A model generated the notes under the pieces. That model did not search any database. It was given only the letters and a program-made list of their open reading frames with translations, and was not told the DNA's origin. A stretch of 20,204 bases of DNA, taken from assembly GCA_045599325.1 (NCBI GenBank), contig JAZRVT010000045.1, positions 1 through 20,204 of the forward strand, written 5' to 3'. Below, in pieces: positions 1 to 7,139 of this stretch. Each line of letters opens with the position of its first letter. The first letter of the stretch is position 1. Origin of the DNA: Cacconaster sp045599325 (GTDB lineage Bacteria > Bacteroidota > Bacteroidia > Bacteroidales > UBA932). The position numbers were made by a program, and so were the translations under genes.

Positions 1-1
1 T

Positions 2-105
2 AAACGCGGTCCGGTCCCGCAAACGCAGGCTCGCTCCACCAGGCCTGCGCACGCGCCGCCCTGGGCCAGACCGATCAAGGCGGCTCGAGAAGTGCAGATC
101 TGGTC
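2..105. repeat. long direct repeat, copy 1 (104 bp)
   Basis: By eye this segment is identical base for base to 281-384, an offset of 279. It contains the left arm of the first palindrome of the array (89-98). Identity stops at base 106 (A here, T in the other copy), then four more bases match before the copies diverge. The copy starts one base from the window edge, so it may have been longer. The arrangement suggests a tandem duplication of about 279 bp, or two insertions of the same element. Confidence 0.9.
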
Positions 106-241
106 ATTCTGCACCTCCGGCGCATCCCGAAGGCCTCAAGAAGTGCAGATTGTGCCATTCTGCACTTCCCGCGGTTCCCAGACCATCTGGGAAGTGCAAT
201 TCGGGGCTTCCTGCACTTCTTGTCCTGATGTGGGCGGCGCT
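89..241. repeat. three palindromic units with exact 51-base period
   Basis: Units begin at 89, 140 and 191. Each starts with GAAGTGCA and carries TGCACTTC (or TGCACCTC) 21 bases downstream. In units 1 and 2 the arms extend to GAAGTGCAGA-N9-TCTGCAC(C/T)TC: stems 89-98/108-117 and 140-149/159-168. Unit 3 keeps an 8-bp stem (191-198/212-219). Unit 2 ends in a smaller perfect dyad, CCCAGA-N3-TCTGGG (177-191). The sequences between palindromes are only partly conserved. The form recalls REP-type extragenic palindromes or a binding-site array; neither role can be shown from sequence alone. Confidence 0.85.
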
Positions 242-280
242 TTGCCGTGGCGCTCCGCTGGTTTGCGTGCCGGCCGCTGC

Positions 281-384
281 AAACGCGGTCCGGTCCCGCA
301 AACGCAGGCTCGCTCCACCAGGCCTGCGCACGCGCCGCCCTGGGCCAGACCGATCAAGGCGGCTCGAGAAGTGCAGATCTGGTC
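281..384. repeat. long direct repeat, copy 2 (104 bp)
   Basis: This is the second exact copy of the 104-bp repeat. After it the sequence does not continue into the complete palindrome seen at 108-117. Instead it switches at about 390 into a third copy of the 17-base segment found at 43-59 and 322-338. That looks like a recombination or deletion junction inside the repeat array, with only the left palindrome arm (368-377) retained. Confidence 0.9.
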
Positions 385-476
385 TTTCTGCCTGCGCACG
401 CGCCGCTGCTGACAAAACCAGCAGCGCACGACTCTTGACCGACAGCAAAACGTTTCTGTTCAACGGCCAAATAGTA

Positions 477-514
477 TAAAAAACAGCCTTGTATCTTGAA
501 GGACACAAGGCTGT
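477..514 (-). terminator. intrinsic terminator of the surface-lipoprotein operon
   Basis: On the minus strand a 10-bp perfect stem, ACAGCCTTGT (505-514) against its complement (483-492) with a 12-base loop, is followed by a run of T (complement of the A-rich 477-483). It lies about 20 bases past the stop codon of the 783-residue lipoprotein gene, the right place and orientation for a rho-independent terminator. Confidence 0.85.
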
Positions 515-534
515 GGAATTATGGGCGATTGCGG

Positions 535-2886
535 CTAGTCGGCGTATGTGACAAGGCGGATTGCTAAGCCGTTATTGGGGTCGCCGGTCATACTGAAACT
601 CATATATTCTTCCTCCTCGTCAGAGTCTATGAAGTACGGCTTGTTTGTCTCACTATCTGCAGTAGATGTCCAATAGAAGCCGATGGCGCCATCATGTGCC
701 ACAGCATCATTATCTCGCCATCCCGCATAGGGAATAAAGACACAATCTGGAGGGAAGTTCGCGTCTGTATAATTTATGCGTTCATCCAGAGGGTCTCCAC
801 CCACATAAAAATCTGAATAGAGTACAAGTCCTTTCCTTCCATAATAAGTTATATTGTTAGAATACGAATACATAATAAGTCTCCCGGTGCACAGATGTGC
901 CCAATCTTTAAGGGATAGTGCGAAGTATTTTGGTTCACTGCCATTGACCGAAACCTTGTGATTTTCATCACAGAATAGATAGTCCCCGGAACCGGTTGTC
1001 CCAACGGCATCGCTCACGGATGAAGACCAGGTGAAATGAGACACGTGGTTTTCATCATATGAACTTGAATAGTCATACGGTTTGTTCTCAAAATGCAATG
1101 CATTTGAACCATCTGCCCATACATTGCTCTTTGTAAAGTAAACATGCTTTCCATTGGCCACGGTGAATCTGGCTGGAAGTATAACGCTATACCAACCGGC
1201 ATAAAGGGTGGTGTTTGTGGTCACGACATCGGACTGGAAATCCCACAAAGTATTGCAGTTCTGGTCTTTATACCATCCCGTGAACACATAGTCTACAGCA
1301 GTCGGGTCGGATGGTTTTTGGATGGTTGAACCGCGAGTAATATTCTTGATGCTCTCTGGTGCTGTGCCAGGCTTGCCGTTCAAGTCGAATGTGACGGTGC
1401 ATATGTCTGTGACGAGGCGGACAGAGCAACCGTTTCCTCGGCTGTGGTGGTTGTATTCTTTGAAATAACCGGATCCTTCAAAGTATAGAATGTACGCATC
1501 GTAGCGATCGAAGGCAGAAGAAGACCAATAGAAAGCGCTACTGCCCATCATCCCGATTTTCTCACCATTGCGGCGTCCTGCAGCAGGAAGGAAAACTGCT
1601 CCTGCATACTCCATCGCTTCCCAGTTTCCTCCGCTTGTATATACGTTATCGGTCCATCTCGATGTTGATGATTGACATTTGAACTTTCCGCTGCCACCAT
1701 TCGTATAAGGATCGTCAAACACGTCAGGAAGGATGATTAGGCCCTGAATTCCACATACTGTTGCTAAACCATACTTTTGTGAGGCATTCTCTCTTGTGTT
1801 GAACAGATACTGCCACTCGGCTGAGGTAAGCGTACGCCAGGTTTTTCCGTTGCCAATCTGGGACCCCCAGTCATCAGTCTGGTTCAAATTTCCTGATGTG
1901 ACGCTGACATTGTCATTGTCACTTCTGCTAGACTCAATTGATTTTTCCGCATTATAGCCCCAGGTGAATAAAGAAATATCCTTGTCGTGACCATCCTCAT
2001 AGTTTGAAGGGCCGCAATCGTACTGTCTGTCATAGAATTGCCAGGCCTGGGAAGCAACTGTATAGTGGAGGTTGCCCCTTGAGAAATATACCTGTCTGCC
2101 TTCTGCTACGGTGAACATGCCGGGAAGCATTCCTGCCGGAGATGTGGAATTGATGCCGCTGAGCGATACGTCCGTTATCTTGCTGCGCTCGATGACAAGC
2201 TCCCGACCAGACTTCATACGCTTATCAATGGTTTTGCCGTCGACAGTTTTAATCTGTATGAGTGGTTCCGAACTTGTCCCTTCTGGCAATGCTATGTGGA
2301 AGACTTTGCCGTTCGTATTGTCAAGTGAGACGCCTCCGCCGCATTTCAGACAGAGAGTATTTTGAGACACCTCAGAGCCGGGCACATTTACGGTGATCAG
2401 GCTTACCGTAGCAGTCCCCTTGAGTGTAAGACGCAGGATGCCGCCGGCGTTCTTGAAGCTGAGGGGGTGTGAGACCTTCCCGCCGGAGATTGTCACTTCA
2501 GCCTTCATCGGCGAACCGGTGATGTTATTGGCTGCATATGTCTGGCTGGCAGGCCAGTCTGTGCCATTATATGTTGCAGGATAGTATGCGGTATATTGGC
2601 CGTCCTTCGGGAGCGTGCCCCGGAACTTGCCCATAGTGGTGCCTTCGCCTTCAGAGAGTTCGAAGATGTTGTCTCCGATTGAAATTTTGTCTCCTTGAGA
2701 CCAAACCACATTGTAGCCGGAATCATCACCGCTGAGACTTGTCTTCGTAAGACTGTTCTCGGTGAATGCAGTGATGATGCAATCGCCTGCGTCTACGCTG
2801 CCGTCCGGTCCAATTAACTGTTCCTTCTCGCAGGAAACCATTGTAAATGCTGCTATGGCAGCCAATGCGATGATGAACTTCTTCAT
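535..2886 (-). CDS. multidomain surface lipoprotein: fimbrillin-like domain, FISUMP-like domain, InlB B-repeat, second FISUMP-like domain
   Basis: Encodes a 783-residue exported lipoprotein. The leader ends with lipid-attachment Cys19 (MVSC). Residues 36-245 resemble the Bacteroidales fimbrillin-like fold (TKTSLSG, VVWSQGDKISI). Residues 252-494 form a domain with LPGMFTVAEGRQVYFSRGNL at its start, TSAEWQYLFNTR in the middle and a FYWSSS...SVRLVT ending, similar to the Fibrobacter succinogenes major paralogous type. Residues 497-565 are a Listeria-Bacteroides (InlB B) repeat (VTFDLNG...FTGWY...LYAGW). Residues 568-783 are a diverged second copy of the FISUMP-like domain, again ending FYWTST...AIRLVT. 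The architecture suggests a surface-exposed binding or adhesion protein; no catalytic motif is seen. It is last in a three-gene operon, 12 bases after the small gene and before a good terminator. The domain calls rest on remembered motifs; the ligand is unknown. Confidence 0.85.
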   Translation of the reverse strand: MKKFIIALAAIAAFTMVSCEKEQLIGPDGSVDAGDCIITAFTENSLTKTSLSGDDSGYNVVWSQGDKISIGDNIFELSEGEGTTMGKFRGTLPKDGQYTAYYPATYNGTDWPASQTYAANNITGSPMKAEVTISGGKVSHPLSFKNAGGILRLTLKGTATVSLITVNVPGSEVSQNTLCLKCGGGVSLDNTNGKVFHIALPEGTSSEPLIQIKTVDGKTIDKRMKSGRELVIERSKITDVSLSGINSTSPAGMLPGMFTVAEGRQVYFSRGNLHYTVASQAWQFYDRQYDCGPSNYEDGHDKDISLFTWGYNAEKSIESSRSDNDNVSVTSGNLNQTDDWGSQIGNGKTWRTLTSAEWQYLFNTRENASQKYGLATVCGIQGLIILPDVFDDPYTNGGSGKFKCQSSTSRWTDNVYTSGGNWEAMEYAGAVFLPAAGRRNGEKIGMMGSSAFYWSSSAFDRYDAYILYFEGSGYFKEYNHHSRGNGCSVRLVTDICTVTFDLNGKPGTAPESIKNITRGSTIQKPSDPTAVDYVFTGWYKDQNCNTLWDFQSDVVTTNTTLYAGWYSVILPARFTVANGKHVYFTKSNVWADGSNALHFENKPYDYSSSYDENHVSHFTWSSSVSDAVGTTGSGDYLFCDENHKVSVNGSEPKYFALSLKDWAHLCTGRLIMYSYSNNITYYGRKGLVLYSDFYVGGDPLDERINYTDANFPPDCVFIPYAGWRDNDAVAHDGAIGFYWTSTADSETNKPYFIDSDEEEEYMSFSMTGDPNNGLAIRLVTYAD

Positions 2887-2898
2887 ATCTCAGTTCTA

Positions 2899-3051
2899 TT
2901 ATTCAAAATCATCGTCACCATAGTTGTTGCTGCCAACAGTGAACTTCTCAGTGTTCTCTCCGTATGGACCGCTCTGGCAGAGCATACCGTGAATGCTAAC
3001 CTCGACCACCTTGGTCTGAGGGGTTTTGTAAGCTTTCTTTGAAAAATGCAT
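2899..3051 (-). CDS. small 50-residue protein of a Bacteroidales type, unknown function
   Basis: A complete reading frame of 50 codons plus TAA fills the gap between two lipoprotein genes: 20 bases after the hydrolase stop and 12 bases before the next ATG. Its start reads MHFSKKAYKTPQTKVVEVS and its middle HGMLCQSGPYGENTEKF; it ends in an acidic tail (DDDFE). A basic N-terminus, then a (K)VVEV strand, then an M-L-C/A-x-S-G turn, then a Gly/Asn/Asp-rich tail is a pattern I recall from many short Bacteroidales proteins encoded next to surface lipoproteins; I know of no established function. There is no signal peptide or membrane segment. Tight spacing in a single-strand operon supports real translation. 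The single Cys25 sits in the conserved-looking turn. Confidence 0.7.
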   Translation of the reverse strand: MHFSKKAYKTPQTKVVEVSIHGMLCQSGPYGENTEKFTVGSNNYGDDDFE

Positions 3052-3071
3052 AGTTTTTTAATGATGATTAT

Positions 3072-4574
3072 TTATCTATCCCAACTGGAGAGTATATATC
3101 CCATACAAGTTTTGACGTGGTCAACACTAATACCCTTAATTTCACTGCCATCCAGCAATTCACAAGGACAATTGCTGTCTTCAAACAACTTAGCGAGCCT
3201 AACCGTATTGTCATAAGGCACGACTTCATCATTTGTATTGTATACCAGTATTGTTTTGGTTTTAGGTGTCCATCCGGTGGTCAGGTCCTGCTCTTTGAGG
3301 CAAGTCATCAAATCTCTGTATATCTGAGAATCAGGTTTGGTGGCCATGTCATCGCTTAGAATTTTTTTGAGCCGTAGCGGATTCACCGCCCCCAACTTCT
3401 TGACTATGTATTTGTTCAATTCATCGGATTTCTTAGTCTTTTTAAGATATATGTTATCAAAATCAGCCTTATTCTGGTTCCATTCATATGAAAAGAAGTC
3501 CTCTTCTTCATATCCTTTCTTGTCGTGAAGTTCAGGATAATAACATAAGAACATAGATTTGATTACCAATGGTACCACGCACGGATAGGATACACTGCCA
3601 TGACTGCTGTAGGATTGCATAGTAGTTTCTGGGCAATAAGGACCGCAGCAGACATAGGAATACTCGAATCTGTGTATGTCTCGAATTGGAACTCTTATGT
3701 ATTTAGTTCCTTTCGGATAACTATATTTTTTACACAAATCATCAGCTATCTTACGAATGTTTGCATCTTTACTTTGATAGTACGGTGTGAGATCTACTCT
3801 CTTATTCGTAGTATCAAGATATCTATGCAGGGCAATGGCATCGCCTGCTCCCTGTGATGCTCCAAAAACACGCAAGGTCCAGTTACTCTTCATTTTACCG
3901 TGTGCATAGTCGCTATAGACTTTGCATCCTGCAATCAGGGCATCATAATACTGCTGCGCGTGAAGATTGTGGTTCAGGTATGTCTGGGTATGGTCCTTGT
4001 TGCTACCGAATCCCTGTCCGTCAGGCATTATGAACAGATTCTTGGAAAACATTGTTGAAAACTCGTATCCACCGTGGTCTTCGGAAGCGCATTCTTTCTC
4101 CAGGGTATGTGTATATGGACAGCAAAATGCGATATGCTCCTGTTCTTTAGGCGTATCGTCAAAGTATGATTCTATAGCGTAACCAAGAAAAGCAGACATT
4201 AGTATTTCTTTGTTCTGATGGTCACGAGTCCTATAGTAGAAAATATAAGCTCCAAACCACAACTGAACGTTAGGATCTTCTCTGCGCAATTCCTCCTGTT
4301 GCTTTCTGCACTGTTCCAGGAACTTTTCCTTGGCCTCAAGGCGCAGGTCATCATCGTCGTTCTCATCCTGTTTGAATATGATTTCAGCCATTTCCTCAGG
4401 GGAAAGGATCTTTTTCGAGACCACTTCATATTCCGGCACTTCGGCCTGGGTCCAGAAAGCCTCTTGTAATAAGCCATCGACCTCTTCTTCATTAGAGTAT
4501 CCTGTGCCACCTTCTATTTCACAACTGGCAGTTGCAAAGAGTGCGGCAAGCAGGAAAAGCATTGTTCTTTTCAT
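3072..4574 (-). CDS. secreted alpha/beta-hydrolase lipoprotein (lipase/esterase-like)
   Basis: A 500-residue protein whose leader ends in TASC, making Cys18 the likely lipid-attachment site, so it should be exported and membrane-anchored. The segment at 181-220, with PDGQGFGSNKDHTQTYL, resembles the region before the nucleophile in secretory-lipase-like alpha/beta hydrolases. The nucleophile elbow is FGASQGAG with Ser240, and the C-terminal part supplies Asp449 (NTNDEVVP) and His486 (VDHVK), giving a complete Ser-Asp-His triad. Residues 60-100 are highly charged and probably helical. Its substrate may be a lipid, an ester or a peptide; sequence does not decide. It is the first gene of the operon with the small protein and the multidomain lipoprotein. 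Base composition is clearly AT-richer than the central genes (3721-3780 has 17 G+C in 60), consistent with horizontal acquisition. Confidence 0.8.
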   Translation of the reverse strand: MKRTMLFLLAALFATASCEIEGGTGYSNEEEVDGLLQEAFWTQAEVPEYEVVSKKILSPEEMAEIIFKQDENDDDDLRLEAKEKFLEQCRKQQEELRREDPNVQLWFGAYIFYYRTRDHQNKEILMSAFLGYAIESYFDDTPKEQEHIAFCCPYTHTLEKECASEDHGGYEFSTMFSKNLFIMPDGQGFGSNKDHTQTYLNHNLHAQQYYDALIAGCKVYSDYAHGKMKSNWTLRVFGASQGAGDAIALHRYLDTTNKRVDLTPYYQSKDANIRKIADDLCKKYSYPKGTKYIRVPIRDIHRFEYSYVCCGPYCPETTMQSYSSHGSVSYPCVVPLVIKSMFLCYYPELHDKKGYEEEDFFSYEWNQNKADFDNIYLKKTKKSDELNKYIVKKLGAVNPLRLKKILSDDMATKPDSQIYRDLMTCLKEQDLTTGWTPKTKTILVYNTNDEVVPYDNTVRLAKLFEDSNCPCELLDGSEIKGISVDHVKTCMGYILSSWDR

Positions 4575-4600
4575 ATCTTGAATTGAAAATAATTAATTAT

Positions 4601-4608
4601 CAAAGATA
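4601..4608 (-). promoter_or_regulatory. -7 box (TATCTTTG) of the hydrolase/lipoprotein operon
   Basis: On the minus strand TATCTTTG matches the Bacteroidota primary-sigma -7 consensus TAnnTTTG. It lies 26 bases upstream of the ATG at 4574, implying a short leader. No clear TTTG at the -33 position is seen. Its presence inside the 74-base gap separates this operon from the upstream fatty-acid transporter gene. Confidence 0.6.
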
Positions 4609-4648
4609 AATAAAAAGTTGTACCTCAGTGCGCCAAGGCATATATTTT

Positions 4649-5998
4649 TTATGCCCAGACGAGGAGACCGGTGCAGATGACGGCGCCGGAGACTACAAGG
4701 TCGATGAGACAGAATCCCATTATGTCCTTGGCGTTGAGCTTGGCGATTGCAAGGGCGGGGATTGCCCAGAACGGCTGGATCAGGTTGGTCCAGGCATCGC
4801 CCCAGGCGATGGCCATGCCTGTCAGTCCCGGATCCACTCCGAGGTCAGCGCCGGCGGAGAACATAATCGGCGCCTGGATTGCCCAGTGGCCTCCGCCCGA
4901 AGGGACGAACATATTCAGGATTGCGGCGCAGAGGAAGGTGAGCAGAGGGTAGGTGGTAGGGGTGGAGATTGAGATGCAGGCGTCGCTGATGACTGTGCCG
5001 AGGCAGATGCCGCTCTCGCCCACGCCCATAATGATACCCATAATGCCGGCATAGAACGGGAACTGCAGCATAATGCCGGCAGCGCCGGTCGCAGCCTTTG
5101 TGAAGGCGTTGACATATGCCAGAGGGGTCCTGTGGAGTATGATGCCGAGGAAGAGGAAAATCAGGATGACTGTATTGAGGTCGAGGGAGCCGCCGCGGAA
5201 GGCGAGCTTTATGACCACGAACGACAGACCGAGGAGAGCGATGACCCAGCTGAGGATGCGGCTCTGTTCCATATGCTCCGCCGGAGTCTCAGGGACCACT
5301 GCAGGCTTCTCAGGCTCGTCAGCGAGGAGTTCGGGGTTGACGCTGATCACATTGTTGCCCTTCGGGTGCATCATCGAGTTGACGAAGACAAGGGCCACGA
5401 TCACGATGGCCACCATTATGAGGTTATGAGGGTCGAGGACGGTCTCGGAGATTGGCACAGGGTTGGAGAGGGCTCCGCGTGTGATCTCCTTCAGGCCGCT
5501 GCCAGGAGTGGCCATTGTCAGAGGAATGGAACCCGAGATGCCGGCGTGCCATACCACGAATCCGCTGTATGCAGAGGCGATGAGCAGACGGTAGTCCACT
5601 CCGCGAAGTTTCTTTGCAATCTCCTTGGCGAAGATTACGCCCACTATGAGGCCGAATCCCCAGTTGAGCCAGCAGGCGACTGCAGAGACGCCTGTGACGA
5701 TTGCAATGGCGCCCGAAGGTGTCTTAGGCAGCGAGGCGAGCGCGCTGATGCCTTTCTTGATGGCAGGGGCGGCGGCAAGGGTGGAGCCGCATACGAGCAC
5801 GAGTGCCATCTGCATTGCGAATGAGAGTAGAGACCATACTCCGTTGCCCCAGTGTTCGACTACTTCGACCGGGGTCTGGTGGCAGACCGGCATTGCTATG
5901 ATGAAGGCCACCAGAGTGAGGATTACGGCAAAGATGAACGGCTCCGGGAGGTATCTTTGGACAACCTTCACGCAGCCTCTGATAATTTTTTGAAACAT
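4649..5998 (-). CDS. atoE: short-chain fatty acid transporter, AtoE family
   Basis: A 449-residue polytopic inner-membrane protein of the AtoE short-chain fatty acid carrier family, which moves small acids such as acetoacetate or butyrate across the cytoplasmic membrane. Hydrophobic helices run over nearly the whole length with a hydrophilic loop at about 211-245. Diagnostic segments are WLNWGFGLIVG (110-120), YSGFVVWHAGISGSIPL (144-160) and the loop VPSGGGHWAIQAPI (365-378), corresponding to VPSGGGQWAVQGP in the E. coli protein. Length is normal for the family. It stands alone on its strand: a promoter box lies just upstream (6025-6032), and the next minus-strand operon has its own promoter. 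In a gut fermenter it could equally export or import acids; direction is not visible. Confidence 0.88.
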   Translation of the reverse strand: MFQKIIRGCVKVVQRYLPEPFIFAVILTLVAFIIAMPVCHQTPVEVVEHWGNGVWSLLSFAMQMALVLVCGSTLAAAPAIKKGISALASLPKTPSGAIAIVTGVSAVACWLNWGFGLIVGVIFAKEIAKKLRGVDYRLLIASAYSGFVVWHAGISGSIPLTMATPGSGLKEITRGALSNPVPISETVLDPHNLIMVAIVIVALVFVNSMMHPKGNNVISVNPELLADEPEKPAVVPETPAEHMEQSRILSWVIALLGLSFVVIKLAFRGGSLDLNTVILIFLFLGIILHRTPLAYVNAFTKAATGAAGIMLQFPFYAGIMGIIMGVGESGICLGTVISDACISISTPTTYPLLTFLCAAILNMFVPSGGGHWAIQAPIMFSAGADLGVDPGLTGMAIAWGDAWTNLIQPFWAIPALAIAKLNAKDIMGFCLIDLVVSGAVICTGLLVWA

Positions 5999-6024
5999 TT
6001 CTTAAAATAAATTATTCGGGTCCG

Positions 6025-6032
6025 CAAAATTA
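6025..6032 (-). promoter_or_regulatory. -7 box (TAATTTTG) for the AtoE-type transporter gene
   Basis: The minus strand reads TAATTTTG, a match to TAnnTTTG, 26 bases upstream of the transporter ATG at 5998. It is divergent from, and only 13 bases away from, the -7 box of the polyamine operon, so the two promoters share one compact control region. Confidence 0.5.
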
Positions 6033-6045
6033 ATAAAAACTCTAT

Positions 6046-6053
6046 TATCTTTG
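6046..6053 (+). promoter_or_regulatory. -7 box (TATCTTTG) of the porin-potABCD operon
   Basis: TATCTTTG matches the Bacteroidota -7 consensus and sits 35 bases before the ATG at 6089. It is the only good box between the divergent transporter gene and the barrel-protein gene. No further promoter is evident inside the following five-gene operon, whose junctions overlap or are a few bases long. Confidence 0.6.
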
Positions 6054-6088
6054 CTGCACGAATCACAGCACTCTTTATATGCTAAAAA

Positions 6089-7132
6089 ATGAAGAAAACA
6101 ATTGTATTAATTGCGGCTTTGCTGAGTTGCTGCCTCGCCTATTCGCAGGAGGCTAACTCAAGCGCCACTCAGGGCGACCTGACAGTCATTCCACGTCTCT
6201 GCCTCGATCCTGCCTTCTATTCAGGCGATGGGGCGGAATTCAGTCTGGGCGAATCTGCTCTTTACACCCTCTTCGAAGGAAATCTCGGCGAAAAGTTCTC
6301 ATTCTCTTTCCAGAACCACTGGCTCTCGACCTACACCGCCGATCTCTACACCAATAATTTCAGGCCTTACGCAGGCAACTGGATGGATGTCGGATATCTG
6401 AAATTCCACTCCGGCAACTTTTTCGTGCTTGCGGGCAAGGATGCTCTAAGAGTATGCAACTTTGAAAACGACGAATACGACTTCAATGTCCACTGGCAGT
6501 TGAGCTCGCAGCTCTGGAGCAATTTCAATGTCTACCAGCTGGGCGGCTCAGCAGGCTATCAGAACGAGGACGAGACCACCACGATCGGCGTCCAGTTCAC
6601 AGCCAGCCCGCAGACACTGCGCCCGTTCGAGGGCGGCTACGCTGCAAGCGTATTCGCCGACAAGGAATTTGACAGCGGACGGCTGATTGCAGCCGCTTTG
6701 TATGTCAAGGACTGGACAACCCTGTTCTCCGCAGGATACCAGCATTATTTTGACGACCTGACCGTCTCCCTCAGCGGATATGCCACCACAGAGTCTGCCC
6801 CGAGCTGCTGCGGAATCTTCTCCGTGATGAAGGAGTGGGACAAGCTCGACCTTACGGCAAAAGTGGGCGTCGAGAGCATGGCTATGGGAAGTCCGCTTTC
6901 AAGCTATGAGATCCCGGGTCTGCTGAGCAGTGACATCTTTACAGCCTCTGAAGCCTATGCCAGGTCAAAGGTGCGCTGCACAGACGTCTACAGCGGACTT
7001 ATCCTCAACTGGTATCCGCTTGCCGGCAGCAAGGACCTCCGCATCCACGCTATGGGCGGCTACAACGGCACAGAGGGTGCGCTTCTCTTCTCCATAGGTG
7101 CAACCTATTTCCTTAACATAAACCTCTTCTAG
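6089..7132 (+). CDS. outer-membrane beta-barrel protein, first gene of the polyamine operon
   Basis: Encodes 347 residues with a clear signal peptide (MKKTIVLIAALLSCCLAYSQ) and then alternating hydrophobic/polar segments rich in aromatics, typical of a beta-barrel. The chain ends NINLF with a C-terminal Phe, the usual signal for outer-membrane barrel insertion. No named family is recognised with certainty. It lies 7 bases upstream of potA and shares the promoter at 6046, so I infer that it is a channel or a helper that lets polyamines cross the outer membrane. The alternative is an unrelated barrel carried along in the operon. Confidence 0.75.
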   Translation: MKKTIVLIAALLSCCLAYSQEANSSATQGDLTVIPRLCLDPAFYSGDGAEFSLGESALYTLFEGNLGEKFSFSFQNHWLSTYTADLYTNNFRPYAGNWMDVGYLKFHSGNFFVLAGKDALRVCNFENDEYDFNVHWQLSSQLWSNFNVYQLGGSAGYQNEDETTTIGVQFTASPQTLRPFEGGYAASVFADKEFDSGRLIAAALYVKDWTTLFSAGYQHYFDDLTVSLSGYATTESAPSCCGIFSVMKEWDKLDLTAKVGVESMAMGSPLSSYEIPGLLSSDIFTASEAYARSKVRCTDVYSGLILNWYPLAGSKDLRIHAMGGYNGTEGALLFSIGATYFLNINLF

Positions 7133-7139
7133 CTTCCTG

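Larger units (their letters stand above)
1..482. other. gene-free repeat region at the left edge
   Basis: No convincing gene lies here. The stretch is GC-rich, so several frames stay open by chance, but their conceptual proteins are Arg/Ala/Ser/Cys-rich, resemble no family, and simply translate the repeats. What it does hold is a long direct repeat (2-105 and 281-384), a three-unit array of palindromes with a 51-base period (89-241), a partial fourth palindrome (368-389), and a 17-base segment that occurs three times (43-59, 322-338, 390-406). The arms GTTTGCG (261-267) and CGCAAAC (298-304) add a further inverted repeat. The window edge cuts the region, so its full extent is unknown. Confidence 0.75.

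Noticed and set aside
89..241. A possible CRISPR array
   Set aside because: The units are regularly spaced, but there are only three, the palindrome interiors differ between units, the gaps are about 22 bases and partly alike, and no cas gene is present in the window.
92..508. Several overlapping open frames on both strands at the left edge
   Set aside because: They translate the palindromes and GC-rich repeats in different frames, have no recognisable domain or promoter, and are mutually exclusive.
4637..4655. GGCATA/TATGCC hairpin at the end of the fatty acid transporter gene
   Set aside because: Only a 6-bp AT-rich stem that overlaps the stop codon and lacks a T-run; not a credible terminator.
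5132..5824. A 230-codon plus-strand frame
   Set aside because: It is antisense to the fatty acid transporter gene; the composition is highly charged and no domain is seen.
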